NCBI GenBank assembly: GCA_963682175.1
Contig: OY821771.1
Span: 41,932,201 to 41,996,200 of the forward strand
Length of the DNA stretch: 64,000 nucleotides
From: Triglochin maritima
Taxonomy: Eukaryota; Streptophyta; Magnoliopsida; Alismatales; Juncaginaceae
Direction: 5' to 3'
Shown here piece after piece: positions 47,501 to 59,559 of the stretch. The notes under the pieces were generated by a model that worked only from the letters and a program-made list of their open reading frames with translations, ran no database searches and had not been told where the DNA came from. Position 1 is the stretch's first letter. Every line of letters starts with the position of its first letter. The position numbers and the translations under genes are program-made.

Positions 47501-48576
47501 AACATTTTTACATGCGTATGAGCGAGTCACTCCATGACCTTTTCAGCTGTTGCAGCACTAAAGTGCAACCTTAGAATGCTCTATCTTGTTTGGCTACTGG
47601 TTAATTGAGTTCTATTCCTCTTTTTCCAAAAAGCTGCTCAACGAGATTTAGTTGCTGAACTTAAGAACATGGTCCGCACCTATGTACTTCAAGCTGCAAT
47701 CTTCCACGAAGCCCTTAGTTGCTTGTCCATACCAGGTTGCAATTGAAGGGCTCAAACTATCTCAGACCCCTAGATAATATTTTGCTCTTCTTACAGTTGT
47801 TTGGTTTGCTGGACTTGCAGGGAAGTGGCCACCGCAACACCCTAAGAAGAAAAGAGTTTATGTTCCTCTACTGGCTCGGCCCACTGAGCGTTAGTTCTCT
47901 CTCTTTCTTCTTCTTTTCCCCCTTGTTTTTGAAGTTTTTGCTTGGCTGTACCTGCTTTCTGCTGTTCATTTCTGCCTTAAAGTTCAGTTCAGTTCAGTTT
48001 TTTTTTTTTGACAAATAAAAACTTTAGCTCTGTTGCTTTCAATGACCATCTCTCACTTGTCTACTATTTTTCAATGTTGTGGTGATTCTATTTCCTTTGT
48101 AATATGTGCAGCGTCTTATGATGAGCGATGTGCCAGATTTGTCGTGAAAAACAATATTGGCATCACTTCGATATCTCAAAACACTGCAAAAGAATTGAGG
48201 TGAGTGGAAGACCATCTGGTTTCTTATTATTATCGCCTGTAAACTCTCTATTGTATTTCTTATATACTAATTTTATTAACTTGTTCTTATACTATTCCTC
48301 GGCTCAATACTATTTAAAAGGTCATTTCCTATTCTTCGCCTGTATCAGTTTGTAGTACTCACATTCTCTTCAATATTCGATTGCGTTCAGATGTTTATTT
48401 AGATGTATTTGTTGGTAATTTGGCATCACATTTTTCCCCTTCGTCTTCAGTTCAGGCACCCTCAGTGGCGTGCTTCTCTCTCTCTAACAGGGAAGAAAGA
48501 GGAGAGGTTTGCTGTGGCGGTAATCTATAACGTAGTAGATTTAACTATCGCACGCAATTTGGGTTTTACAATATAA
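41525..48576 (+). CDS. DEG1: tRNA pseudouridine(38/39) synthase, DEG1/PUS3-like (TruA family)
   Basis: Converts uridine 38/39 of the tRNA anticodon arm to pseudouridine. I infer 16 exons: 41525-41605, 41683-41745, 42302-42467, 42927-42999, 43097-43142, 43824-43934, 44691-44751, 44942-45038, 45121-45181, 45286-45416, 46219-46336, 47236-47359, 47634-47735, 47821-47889, 48112-48199, 48456-48576. They join in frame to 503 residues. A coiled-coil-like N-terminus ([20 protein letters not shown]) precedes the catalytic domain. The conserved [12 protein letters not shown] motif has the nucleophilic Asp near 172. Other family blocks are [44 protein letters not shown], and [20 protein letters not shown]. 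The C-terminal part PLLARPTE...PSYDERC is typical of the eukaryotic DEG1 branch. Least certain are the exon 2 donor (GTCACT) and the last acceptor. Intron 6 contains a G20 run and intron 11 carries a duplicated exon tail. No lesion was seen in the exons. Confidence 0.93.
44023..44042. repeat. G20 homopolymer in a DEG1 intron
   Basis: An uninterrupted run of 20 G, about 90 bp past the exon that carries the catalytic motif. Confidence 0.95.
46305..46752 (+). repeat. tandem duplication covering the end of DEG1 exon 11 and part of intron 11
   Basis: Unit 1 (46305-46531) includes the last 32 bp of exon 11 and the first 195 bp of the intron; unit 2 (46532-46752) is a diverged copy. Both contain TTATGATTRGTCAAGRTCTT and end with a GGTTGAGGT block and TTAGGC. 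The duplicated exon tail in unit 2 is probably not used, since the reading frame continues in exon 12. Confidence 0.85.
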
Positions 48577-49152
48577 GATTATGTTGCTCAATATAGCTCT
48601 TGTGAATGCCATTATGGGGCCGTTGATTCGTATTGCTTACTAAAGGGATGTTGAAAACCGTAGCAGGAATAGTATTTTGCAGATGCAATTAATAAGTAAT
48701 CGCAAATGCATTATTGTACGAAATTAGGACTGCGTATCTTCGTTGCATGGCATAAGGTAATCATGCGCTTTTCATTGTCTCGGTGCCGTACTATGTAATG
48801 GTACATCAGTACATCTAGTTCATTGGTTTTCCAATTTTAACATTATAAAAGATATTTTAAATTTCATGAATTTTACGGTTCGGATCTATCATCGGAAAAT
48901 CGGATCACATGTTTGTCATTCTCTATTATTGCGGGAGGATTTCTAAGTGAAGATTATGCAGCAGTGACTTATTATTGCGGGAAACGATCGATTCGTTAGT
49001 TCTACCACCAAACAAGTATTATAGCACCACGTTTGTCTTATTACAACACACTATACAAAAACCTGTACATAACGACTTACAAATTACATATCTTCCACTG
49101 AATAATTAAGATAGATTTGGAAAAGCATTTATTTGGAAAGAAAAAAGGGCTT

Positions 49153-49672
49153 TTACAACTCTGCATTCGGTTGAACAGATGCTTTGTTGGACACCGTTTT
49201 CTTCACCTTCTCCTTCGCCGTATGCATGGCATCATCCACCACCTCCGCCGCCGACTTCGCGGCTTGCTCGGCCATCTCCTTGCTCGTCTTCGCCGTCTGC
49301 TTCGTCGCCTCTTTCACTACCTCACCGGGATGGTGAGACCCACTCCGTTCGTAGCTCTTTCCTCTTATCAAAACATACCAAAAACATGTAAATTAAGCAT
49401 TAGTAATAAAACCCAATTTTCAAAAAAGAAAGAAGAAAGAAGAAAAAGACGTACCGTGATTTGGATTTGAGGTCCATCAACTTGAGTTTTGTCCAAGACC
49501 AAACAGCTTGCCATCCGTTCCGGAGGCCGAACGCTCTTTCGATCGGATCCGGACTCTTCTCTCCCTTCTCGTTCCCCTCACCATCCTTAACAGCACTTGT
49601 ACACAACAGTATTATAGAAAACACCAACAGCAACAAGAGAGAGAAGAAGAAAAGCCTCCTTTTCCCTTCCAT
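49153..49672 (-). CDS. small secreted or ER protein with LEA-like amphipathic C-terminal region
   Basis: Two exons on minus, 49672-49455 and 49363-49153, join as CG|A to give 142 residues. An N-terminal signal peptide or anchor (residues 4-27, Phe/Leu/Ile-rich, ending near CTSA) precedes a short charged stretch. Next comes a Trp-containing block (GWQAVWSWTKLKL). The second exon gives a helix of the type KEATKQTAKTSKEMAEQAAK repeated as 11-residue LEA_4-like motifs. LEA-like helices protect membranes or proteins in dehydration; that role here is inference. The promoter on minus has a TATAAAG box and two ACGTGT words (separate entry), which fits ABA or stress response. The gene is convergent with the DEG1-like gene, 576 bp away. 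I cannot name an ortholog. Splice sites are standard GT-AG. Confidence 0.82.
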
Positions 49673-49783
49673 TGATGTATCGCTGCTGCGATCTATGGAT
49701 ACGTTCGAGTGAGATCAGTTGTCTTTAATTTTATGTGTTGGAGTGGCTATCGGATTCGTTCATTTGGGGACACGCATGTGTCT

Positions 49784-49818
49784 ACGTGTTCTTTATAGTA
49801 GAATCTATGCGACGTGTC
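49784..49818 (-). promoter_or_regulatory. TATA box and ABRE-like motifs of the LEA-like gene
   Basis: TATAAAG on minus at 49791-49797 lies 119 bp upstream of the start codon. ACGTGTT at 49784-49790 and ACGTGTC at 49812-49818 (plus strand reading) match the ACGTG core of ABA-response elements. Two such motifs close to a TATA box are a common arrangement in ABA-responsive plant promoters. Confidence 0.55.
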
Positions 49819-50074
49819 CGGTATTAAGGGTTGGTTATGTTCGATGCTTATTAACCATTAATTATCTCGAGTAATACAAGGTTGTGTGGGTTGTTTCGGA
49901 TCTTCTAGAATGTCTCGTGGATTACAATTTACATTGGGTCGGGATGTTGGAACCGAACCAGATAGTACCTCTAGTTAATAAATTTCCACTGTAATACTTA
50001 AACCTTTTTTAAGTTGTTTGTAATAGGAATGGGGAAAGATTTGTTAGTAGAGGCAACTACTAACAAGGGAAGAG

Positions 50075-50078
<4 letters not shown>

Positions 50079-50109
<31 letters not shown>
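50079..50109. repeat. C31 homopolymer
   Basis: 31 consecutive C, the longest G/C run in the window. True length is uncertain because such tracts are prone to replication slippage and sequencing error. Confidence 0.95.
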
Positions 50110-50111
<2 letters not shown>

Positions 50112-50290
50112 CTCTAGAAGCTGGGATTTTGTTGTAAAACAAAAGATAACAAAGGGAAATTGATAAACTATATAAGCCGGACAAATAGGGAGACCGATAT
50201 TTTCATTGTATTATTGTTGTGTACCTCAAGCTTCATATTTGACTTCTATATATAGGTCTACAATCCTGATCAATTTGTTACAAAATATAA

Positions 50291-53153
50291 CACTACGATC
50301 GTTTTACCCTTTAGCCACAATAGTTATCCGTGACTGTAGCTAAGTATCTGTCGTTATGGAGCAACATCCACGAATTTTTACCGTGGCTATTGCTGACGTC
50401 ACTGTAGGGTATTAGCGACGGATTGTGTGACAGATGTGTACCGTTACCGATACTTTTTGAAGGGAATAAATGACGGGACGGAAAAGACCTTTAGTGACGG
50501 ATTTGTCCCGTGGCTAAATGTTTTTCTCAGAAGAAAAAAATAAATTCTCAGCATTTAATAAATCACTAATACACCTATATTTATAAACATATCTAGATTC
50601 ATTCTAATAACTTACAACTGTGCAATAAATAAAACATAACTATGAACATATCCCTATTTTCAACATTCATAACTCACAATCTCAACAAACCATCATCATA
50701 TATAACACATATCTCTCAACAAAATACAAATGTTCAATTCGTAACTATAAACGTGATTCAACTTTAAGTACGACAACTCGACAAGAGTATAAAAGTTAAA
50801 CATAAATTTTTAGCATTGAATAAATCACTTGTACACCTATACTTATCAACATCTACAATTACATTGTAAACCACAATCAAATTCTTATAAATGAATATGA
50901 TCTTGTCAAATAACACTAACAATATTCAAATTGATATTTCATTCTGAATCAATATCCTAATCGACAAATAAATTGACAAATATGATTCCACTATTCACAC
51001 ATTTCATAAAATACAAACAAGCACTTTGACATTGATATAAGCATCTCAAAATTTTACCAAAACACTGTCAAATTCAACACAAATCACTACCAAAATAAGC
51101 CAAGATGCAGCCGAGTTGCGGCCAAAGATTCAATCCAAAATCGCAGCACAAACTTTAGCAACTTCAGCACACAAAATAGCCCTTCAATTCAGTGAAAAAG
51201 CAGCCCAAATGTATCTCAAGCACAACTACAATTGCAACCAAAATTTGACACTTAAATAGCCTAGTTGCAGCACAATATTGGCTCAATTATTCAACACAAA
51301 TGCAGCAGATGATTAGATGTGATTCAGCTAAAAAATTCAACACAAGAGAGACCATAATTCAAGATTAATCAAGCAAATACCAACTCAAGTCGAGACAAAA
51401 ATTAGCAATTCAAGGCAAAATCAGAATTTTAAGAGAGCTCAATTTCAAGTCAATAATTAGGCAAAGTCAGTAGAATATCCAAATATGAATCAACAATTGC
51501 AGCAAGTGAACTCATGCAATCACACAATCACAAACCAAACACTCCTAGCTAATGAAGAATTGAATAGAAGTATCTTTGTGATAGTCTGCAATCATTTATA
51601 AAACATAAACAAATAAAAAAGGTGTTTATTTTTCTTTATCATTTATGACATACCTTGGTAGGAACTTCAACCCCATCAACAAGTTTTGGGATTTATTTGG
51701 AGAGGAAAATGTCACACTATTAAGTTTTGCAACCAGAGTGAGGGTACAACAACTATTGTACTCGTCTAGATAATCATAATTAATGATGGCTGTGATAACA
51801 TCATGAAGTCATGCTAAAGATATAACTGCAATGAATACATACCAGATCCTCCCGCAACTAGGAAAACAAGTCCTTGACCAACCAACTTCTGCCTTAACAC
51901 CCTGTGTGTGCAAGAGGAGCTAAATGTTGAAATCAACATGGATCAGTAAAAGTGATTCAAAGAAACATGGGTATAGAAACATGCTATGCACCATGTCAAT
52001 AAAAATAATGAGAGATAGATTCAGATTAAATATAGCATAGAGCATAAATAAATGATGGCCAGTTTTGATTTTTTTTTCTTTCATTTTTTTGTTGGTCTGG
52101 CCAATTTTGAATATTCAACTAATATTTAAAAGAGAAACATGAATAATGGCTACTGAGTTAAAGTCCGTCCCAAATTGAGAAACTACACTATTTATACTCT
52201 TACAAATAGCCACTGCCACACACCTCCCTCATCCTCTGGACCATACATATTGTCCATTTGAATGAACTCCAACATGTAACACAAAGAGCCTAAATAGAAA
52301 CCCCACAATGTCATTGGACTTCATAGATAGCAAAATTATGAAGCATAATTATCAACTAGAGTCTTAATGATATATATATATGAAAAATCAAATTAGTTTT
52401 AACTCTACACCAAGAAATCACAAAAATCAAAGACAAACGATGTCCTAAACGTTTTTTAAAAGAAAGAGAGATTATCCATTTCTAAGTATAAAAAGAACAC
52501 AAAATAACCCAAATTGGAACAAGAAAACACTTAAATCCAAAACAAGTCATACATGGAAAACAAGTCCGAATCCCCCAAAATAAGACCTCACTGGGACAAC
52601 ACCAGCAAGGGGAGGGACAACGGAGACGTGTAATCAAAGTGAATGGTGTTTTCTCAAGCTTGTGTTTCCCAACCAAATTTTTTCTCCATCAAAATAACTT
52701 CAATCCCAACAAAACCCTAAGGAGCCAAATCCCAACAAGACAAATCAGAACAAAAATCTTACCAAATTTGATATCGGACGATGAGTGACGATCGGCGAAC
52801 GACAAAGGCGGCGAGCAAACGATGATGGTGGTGGGCGAACAACGAGGGCATGGAGTGAACTCCGCGGAGGTGGAGGAGGGATGGTCAGAGGCGGGGTGGT
52901 CTGAAGAAGGGACGGTCGGAGGTGGGGCATGTTAGAGGAGAGACGACCGAAGGATGAATGGCCGGTGGCGAGGGTTTGGTTTTTTTTTTTTGGTGATTTG
53001 AGGGAGTTAGGGTCAGGGGTCGGTTTGGTTTTTGTTTAAAGAGGTCATTTGCCACGGTAATCATGCCTATCCGTCATTGTACCTAAAAAACAGCGACGGA
53101 TAATTTAGCCACGGTTTGGCCTACCGTGGCTAAAACTATGATTTCTTGTAGCG
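50291..53153. mobile_element. non-autonomous CACTA element, TSD TAA
   Basis: The left end is CACTACGATCGTTTTACCC and the inverse of the right end is CGCTACAAGAAATCATAG, with TAA flanking both (50288-50290 and 53154-53156). Subterminal words of the type CCGTGGCTAAA and TGACGGAT repeat near both ends (50320-50520 and 53050-53140). The interior of about 2.5 kb is A-rich on plus and has no transposase; the region 52740-52960 is GC-richer and could be a captured gene piece. The right terminus has CGCTA in place of CACTA, a change that may impair mobility. Confidence 0.85.
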
Positions 53154-54113
53154 TAAGTTACGTTAACATGAACAAAAGAGTTAATCAACATAAATCTTAT
53201 GTTATAGCATATGGTAGTAAGTTTCATCTCATAAAGTCTCCAGAGTTAGGAACATAAATCTCTTTGTTGTCATGGACATCCATAAATAAATATATTTTAT
53301 TTATAACAGATTTTCATTTATAATTTGAGCCGAACTATTACAAGAAGCGGTTGAGTACAACTATGACATTCAAATAAACATTTAAAACTACTAATATTAG
53401 TCGTACTGTAACATCCCGAAACAACAAAAAAATTGAAATTTTAACAATAAAAAAGAACCCAAGATAATGATCATCAAGCGGGAATGTTACTCAAATAAAT
53501 AATCAGTCGGTCCACCAAATACAACAGAGTTTGTCAACATACATGATTACATCAATACAACAAATGAATACAGGTAATCATGACGACCTCGAATAGTCCG
53601 AAAATAATCCTGACCCCAAAATGTGTGCGTCCGCTGCCACCACCCCACAGAACCTACTGCGGTCCTGAAGCATGAATTAAACAACAATGTCTGAGTTTCC
53701 CATTAAGAAACCCTGTATGCCAAGCTGACATATATGAATGCAACTGTGCGGTAATGAACTTATCATACTAGTGACATATTATGTCATCAACAACAATGAA
53801 AATAAACCTCTCTTGGGGTAAAACTGGACCGCAATCCTACAACATCGTTAAACACCCTTAAGGGTCAACAAGGACATTTGTCGCACAAACAACATCGGGT
53901 ATCCATCGGAGACCTACCGTAGGCACATACGGTCTTACAGACAATACGCAACGCACCCCCACACGCGACTACTCAAGCCAATGGATCGGTGACGAGCGTC
54001 TGCACTTCCGCGCCAAACGAATCAGATCTGAAACAACGTGGTCTACATCACACCAATGGAGCCATCGCCTGGTCAGTCCAACAAACACTCAGTAGGTGCC
54101 CAGCTGAGGTATC

Positions 54114-55904
54114 TGTAGGATTTCGTGTCCTTGTGTATGTGTATATTTAAAAAATAAATACAAGCATACATGATCGATTTCATATTTTCAGCAATTTTAT
54201 GTACATTGTTTTGTGTTTATTCTAATATCATGCAATCCTACATATATTAAAATAAATCACAAAGACATGATCATAATCAAAGATTCTCTCAAACATTTTC
54301 GAAGATCCGGAGTTGTATTGCCTCTCGAATCACCCACTGATTCGCCTCCAAGTGTTCTCCAAACCCTAAACAAGATTATAGATAAAGTAGTTAGTCAATC
54401 AATCTCTAATTAAACTTAGAATCTAGCTAATAACCCCTCTAAAGCTTCTTGAGAATTTAATCTTTAAAATGTTGAAATAATTAAGGAATTTTTGGATGAA
54501 TTAATATGGTCAGGGAGAGAGAAATTTTTGCATTAATTAAAACAATGAGGGAGAGAAAACATATTTATAGGATCTCCCAACACCTACATCATAAGCTAAC
54601 CACTAACCAATGATCTCTTATTTTTCTCTCCCTAAAATCAATCACAATTTGACACATAATCATCCACATCCACATTAAACATAATTCGAATAATTCCAAT
54701 ACAAGATTAATATTAATTCCTTATTAATTCGGGCAAAACCGTATTAACCATTTTTTTGCCTTTTACCAAATTTTGGATTTATATCCAACAAAATTTGATC
54801 TTTGAGGGTTTTAGCAAATTCATATATCATGTAATATTATCCTATGTAATGTTAAATTATTGCACCCCATAACATATACATCTTATATGAATTTATTCAT
54901 GATTCTAATTATGTCATTTTTCGTGACATATTGATTTTATTGATTCACCACATGTGTCCATTTTCACATGAAACCTGACACATCATATAAACTCAAAATC
55001 AAGTTTCTTGTTTTTCAGTTTTGTGATGTGACCTATAGGAGGATCTAAACTAAATTGACAGTGATATTAAACACTCAATATCTCAAACTATAAACAGTAT
55101 CGAGCTACATTATAGTTCCCAATTAGCATAGATGTCTTGTTCCACTCGAACTAAACACGATCCATTTAGTGATGTACGTGCACCACTTGTGTCTATCTCT
55201 TGTCTCATGATATTAAGAATATATACAAAGTATAAATGTGTCACATTCGTATTATATTCATTTCTTGATCTCTTTAAGCTAATTATAACTATGTAACTTA
55301 ACACAAGTCACATTGTGCACATTATAATTTTGCTCTATCAAGGGGCCCACTAATATCATCACTCAATTAAGAGTGACAATGATAATCTTTTGACTAACTA
55401 TCTTTTCCAGCAAGCAGAAGTCATGTTCAACCAACTATTGTCTTTATCACTATACTCAATGATAGTTTTTGACAATAAACAAATTAAACACTGCTTATGT
55501 GAAAAAATATATGTCTCATATCTTAGGATCCAAGACACAGTAAAACATTAATGACACATAACATAATTTCATAATGTTTTACTTGTTATGCCTATTCAAT
55601 ATATAAAAGTAATTTTTTCCTCTTTTATATACTCGTGTCGTCAAATATTTGTAGAGCTACAATAATCGATGACCAACGCGACAATCTTATCTCGGTAATT
55701 AATGTTTCATGTTAATTACCATGATTGTGAATAACATTTGATTTATGTAAACCATTATCTTTTAGATCTCTACGGTTAAGGACCAAGAGTCTCTTCCTTA
55801 ACACTTTAAAAAACGAATACAATAATCAAGGAACAAAATGTTTGCACATCCAATTCATAATAATTGACATATAAAAGTAAAACTTTTAGAATACATTCCT
55901 TTCA
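54114..55904 (-). mobile_element. solo LTR, 1,791 bp, TSD GTATC
   Basis: The insertion starts TGTAGGATTT and ends CCTTTCA, the TG...CA rule, between two copies of GTATC (54109-54113 and 55905-55909). No internal retroelement sequence or second LTR is present, so it looks like a product of LTR-LTR recombination. Orientation is probably minus: read that way it has a TATATAAAAGAGG promoter-like word at about 55619. An LTR this long, with such text, recalls Angela/Tork-type copia elements, but the lineage is inference. It splits repeat R2. Confidence 0.88.
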
Positions 55905-55917
55905 GTATCATCGCCGG

Positions 55918-56100
55918 AACAACATCGGTGGCATCGCTGGCACAACATTGGCAGTACAACATACGTCTGGCACAACATCGGACGACCACAAGCCGGAACA
56001 TCGTCAGCAACATCATCGTTGGCACAACCTCGGCGACATTGTCGGCACAACATCGGCGGTACAATATAGGTCTGACATAACATCGGACGGTTCCAGACTG
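55918..56100. repeat. tandem repeat, 2 copies of about 109 bp with shorter internal repeats
   Basis: Two related units (from about 55918 and 56026) contain GGCACAACATCGG-like words several times each. It is located where R1 has its 29-bp minisatellite. Confidence 0.8.
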
Positions 56101-56369
56101 TAATGCTTCAAGAGTCATACATCATCATGCATTGGGATCCGCGATCCCTCAGGGATGCTACGCTACTGTGAGTCAAGACATCAATACATCGCGCCACAAT
56201 CTATTAATAAAGGTGACTCATCCCAAGTACCCACAATCTTCCACTCGGCAGTCCCTTGGCAGACACGATCAACGTACCCACTGTCACCTCCTGACTCACG
56301 CACTAGACGAAGACACAAGTTTTCGTGAACAGAGTTGACACTTCACTAGGTCTGGGCATTCGATTCTAC

Positions 56370-57180
56370 GCACAAACGGTTGACCGAAATAGGCAATCCG
56401 GTCGACCGATCCCAAGGGGTCTGATCGAACGAAAGTCTGCAACGGTTGAACTCTCTGAGCATAACCTAAGTCCCAACGGTCGAACGAAAATCTAAAACCG
56501 GTCGGCCGATACGTGGTCAAAATCTAGAGTCTCGTCAAAATCAAACAAGCCCAACGGTCGACCGACTCAGGGGTCTCGATCGACCGAAAACTACCAGGGG
56601 CAACCTAGCTCGCCTAAGGTGTTTGGAAGTGAGATAACAGCCAACCAAGCCAAAACCAAGGGTTTTGCAAGCCCACCAACACCCATTCCCCTTGCCACAC
56701 ACTTCCAATGGTGTTTGGAAATGAGATGACAGCCAACCAAGCAAGTTGGACCACTAGTGTGGTCACAATTACGAGGTTCAATGGGTTAAGCAAGTCAAAA
56801 CCAAGGTTTTTGCAAGCCCAACCCTTCTCATTCACCTCCAAATGTGTGTTTGTAGTGAATGGGAACACCCAAGTTGCTTAAAAACAGCTTGGGGTTGACT
56901 GGGGGCTACAGACACCTCCAAACACCCACACCCCCTATATATCTGAGGAATTTTTGGCATCTTCCTCCGTAAGTTCCTGGGGAGTCAATTTTTCCTCTCA
57001 CCCTGTTGCCAACCTCCTTTGCCCTATGGGTAACCCTGCTAGTTCCCACAGGTGAGGGCAACATCCAGAACTTGCCCATGAGCAAGGATGACCACCAACC
57101 AAGCAAAAACCAATCTTTTTGTGTAGGCCACACAAAAGTCCTCGCGTCCACTCCGTTGTCCACCTAGCTCGCCTAAGGTG
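56370..57180. repeat. degenerate repeat cluster following R2
   Basis: 56370-56590 contains several GGTCGACCGA-like words. 56610-56840 has two copies of a block around GCCAACCAAGC...ACCAAGG...TTTTGCAAGCCCA, with a weaker third at about 57090. ACCTAGCTCGCCTAAGGTG is repeated exactly at about 56604 and 57162. The ORFs on minus at 56906-57395 run through this material and look incidental. Confidence 0.65.
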
Positions 57181-57199
57181 CAACCTCCTCCGAACATCG

Positions 57200-59218
57200 A
57201 TCGCCATGGTCTGAGAGAAAGAGAGAGGTTGGTGTGAGAAGGAAAAGAAGAAGGAGATGGAAGAACGTTGGTTTTCTTCAACCAACACCAAACCCAATAC
57301 AACACCCCCTCCATCACCCTACTCACCCTACCCCCATCCACAAGCACAGCCCTCCACTGTTCAGACACTCTCTTCCCCATGCAAAACCCCAACAAAACAT
57401 CATTAGCACCCTAAACTGGGTTAGAGAAATAACACGTATACATTTGTTTTAATCACTTATCATGATTATCTTGCCAAAACATGCAACACTTGTATTTGGT
57501 ATATATAATAACAACGTTTCGTCCGCAAGTTTCGGACTAATACAAACTTCAACTAGTTGGAGGCCTATAAAGTTTTGCCTACACTATCAAGTTGTATTGC
57601 ATCTTACGTAATAACTACATAAAAGACAATTGAAATTTCTATCTTGATGGTGTATCGTATACACTGCATAATTCGCAAACGGATCTTGACACCACACCAA
57701 AAATTCAAAAAAGAAGAAGAAGCAAGAAGATTGACACGTCTAGAATAAATAGATGTCAACATCGTGGGTTTGGTTTGGATTCATTTAGATCAACATACAC
57801 ATAGTTCAAGTAAACACGTAGTGCACGTTTGCAACCTACCACATCAGCATATATAGATCAAGTTTTTATCAAAAAATAAAAAGTTCAAGTAAACACATAA
57901 TGAAATCTAAATAAAAGGAGTAATTGCACTCACGCCCTCCTGCAGTCATTAAGCTTTGGGAAGAAAACATTAAACTCTATCTTTTTTAATATATGTACAG
58001 CAGGCAAGATGAAAAAGAATATCTCTACGGCTCTACCCTCTCTCCAAAATAAGAGAGATTCAACTCAGTTTGTTGCCGACACGGGACTTTGCAATCGACA
58101 AAATCACTTTTCTACCCCCAAAGAACGCGCTTTCCTAACGGCTATCTTCCCACTCAATTCCAATAATGAGTCCAAAATAAAACCATCATAGAATCCTCTT
58201 TTCTACGGATGTTCTTTTATCCAGGGAAAAAGGATGTTTGCATACATTCCCCTGTGAAAATAAGTATCGGATGTTATTTCCTATTTGATCTGAAACTACA
58301 CTTGTATCTCAGAATTCTTTTATTTCCAAGTCAATTGAATCAGACATTGAACTTCTACTACAATTTTGTGGCGGCAATCAATTAATTACTTTTTCCTAAG
58401 AATATGGTTAAAACACAACAAATTACATTACTTTCAACCATTATAACATTACATCATAAACTAATGTAAATGAAAAGTAAACGGCATTTCGAATTAAGTA
58501 TGATTTTTTACTCCTTGTTTGAGAGGACCATTTTCGATTGAATGTCATCAAATTTGAACATGTTAAGTGTGTTGAAACAAATAATTAATCAAGTGCAAAT
58601 TATGTTACGACCTATCTAATCTGCTTAAGATACGAGCAAAAAGTCTTTTGATCATTTACAAGTTCAATCTATTTTTATTTATAATAGAAGGGGTAAAAGC
58701 AAGTTGGCAGAAGATTTGAGATATGCTAACTCAATTGCAGGTCACTTTGGAACCATCTCAGGACGAATGAGCCTGACTTTCAGGTCGGTCTGGTTTTCTG
58801 CATCTTCTCATTCGTATTCCATTCCCTACAAGACACTGAGATGATATTCTTGTTATATAATATGTTTACTTTGTGCAGTAGTAATTATACAGTAACAACT
58901 AACAAGTAGTCATTCTTACAGTAGAATTGCGAAAACGATAAGAAGCAATTGGTGTCACATACAAGATAAAGGTAGTCAAATGTCAAATAATTGTTGAAGA
59001 TATGTAATTTACGATTACAAGCAGACATATTTTGCAAGGACACAAATGCAAAAATCCCAAACAGAAAAAGGAAAACCCGTCGAACGTTACCTCCAACATG
59101 TCCGAAGCCCATCACCACAGCCAGAATCTCTCCACCCAACCGTTACATAAACCTCCTCCATTCAGCAGTCCACAAGCAATACCAATTCCAATCCAATCCC
59201 AAGACCTCTACTCTAACA
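57200..59218. other. gene-free region upstream of the SAUR-like gene
   Basis: I see no gene, RNA or transposon with definable ends. AT-rich; the last 150 bp before 59219 are C/A-rich and may hold the leader of the SAUR-like gene. Confidence 0.45.
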
Positions 59219-59551
59219 ATGGACAGTTGCTTTGCGTTCCCACGTCGCAACGGCTATAGGGAGCTGAAGTCCGATTTCCCCGACGACCCAACCGTGACGG
59301 TGGTGGTGGGCAAGGAGAGGCGGGTGTTCGCAGTCGAGTCGCTGGCGCTGGAGGAGGAGCCCTTAAGGGTGCTCGTGGGCATGATGGGGAGGAAGAGGAG
59401 AGGCTACGATGGGAGGGATGTTGTGTTCTTGGATGATGTTGAATGTCTGTTGTTCGAGCACTTGCTTTGGTTGGTCCACAACAACGATTGTCCCTCCGTT
59501 CTCAGGTTCCATCTTAGGGATATTGTTGACTTTTATGCTGTAGATTGTTAG
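59219..59551 (+). CDS. SAUR-like auxin-responsive protein
   Basis: Intronless, 110 residues, within the usual SAUR size. Core motifs match the SAUR domain: VTVVVGKERRVFAVESLALE, then EEPLRVLVGMM, then RDVVFLDDVECLLFEHLLWL. SAURs are small proteins induced by auxin or other signals; many promote cell expansion by inhibiting PP2C.D phosphatases and so activating plasma-membrane H+-ATPases. Whether this member does so is not visible in the sequence. The ORF stays open upstream to 58991, but the ATG at 59219 aligns with the usual start and has a good AACAATGG context, so I prefer it. The coding region is GC-rich compared with its flanks. Confidence 0.87.
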   Translation: MDSCFAFPRRNGYRELKSDFPDDPTVTVVVGKERRVFAVESLALEEEPLRVLVGMMGRKRRGYDGRDVVFLDDVECLLFEHLLWLVHNNDCPSVLRFHLRDIVDFYAVDC

Positions 59552-59559
59552 TCATGGTT

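Larger units (their letters stand above)
53407..56200. repeat. dispersed repeat R2, second copy of the R1 family, interrupted by a solo LTR
   Basis: The left part (53407-54113) and right part (55905-about 56200) align in order with R1 at 12128-12985. It begins TGTAACATCCCGAAAC, an LTR-like start. The common blocks include the CTGCGGTCCTGAAG-type word, TCTGAGTTTCC, AATGAACTTATCATAC and ATTGGGATCCGCGATCCCT. The break at 54114-55904 is a solo LTR with its own TSD. The true right end could not be fixed. Confidence 0.78.

Noticed and set aside
56906..57395. Overlapping ORFs of up to 118 codons on minus
   Set aside because: They overlap degenerate repeats and each other and show no known domain.
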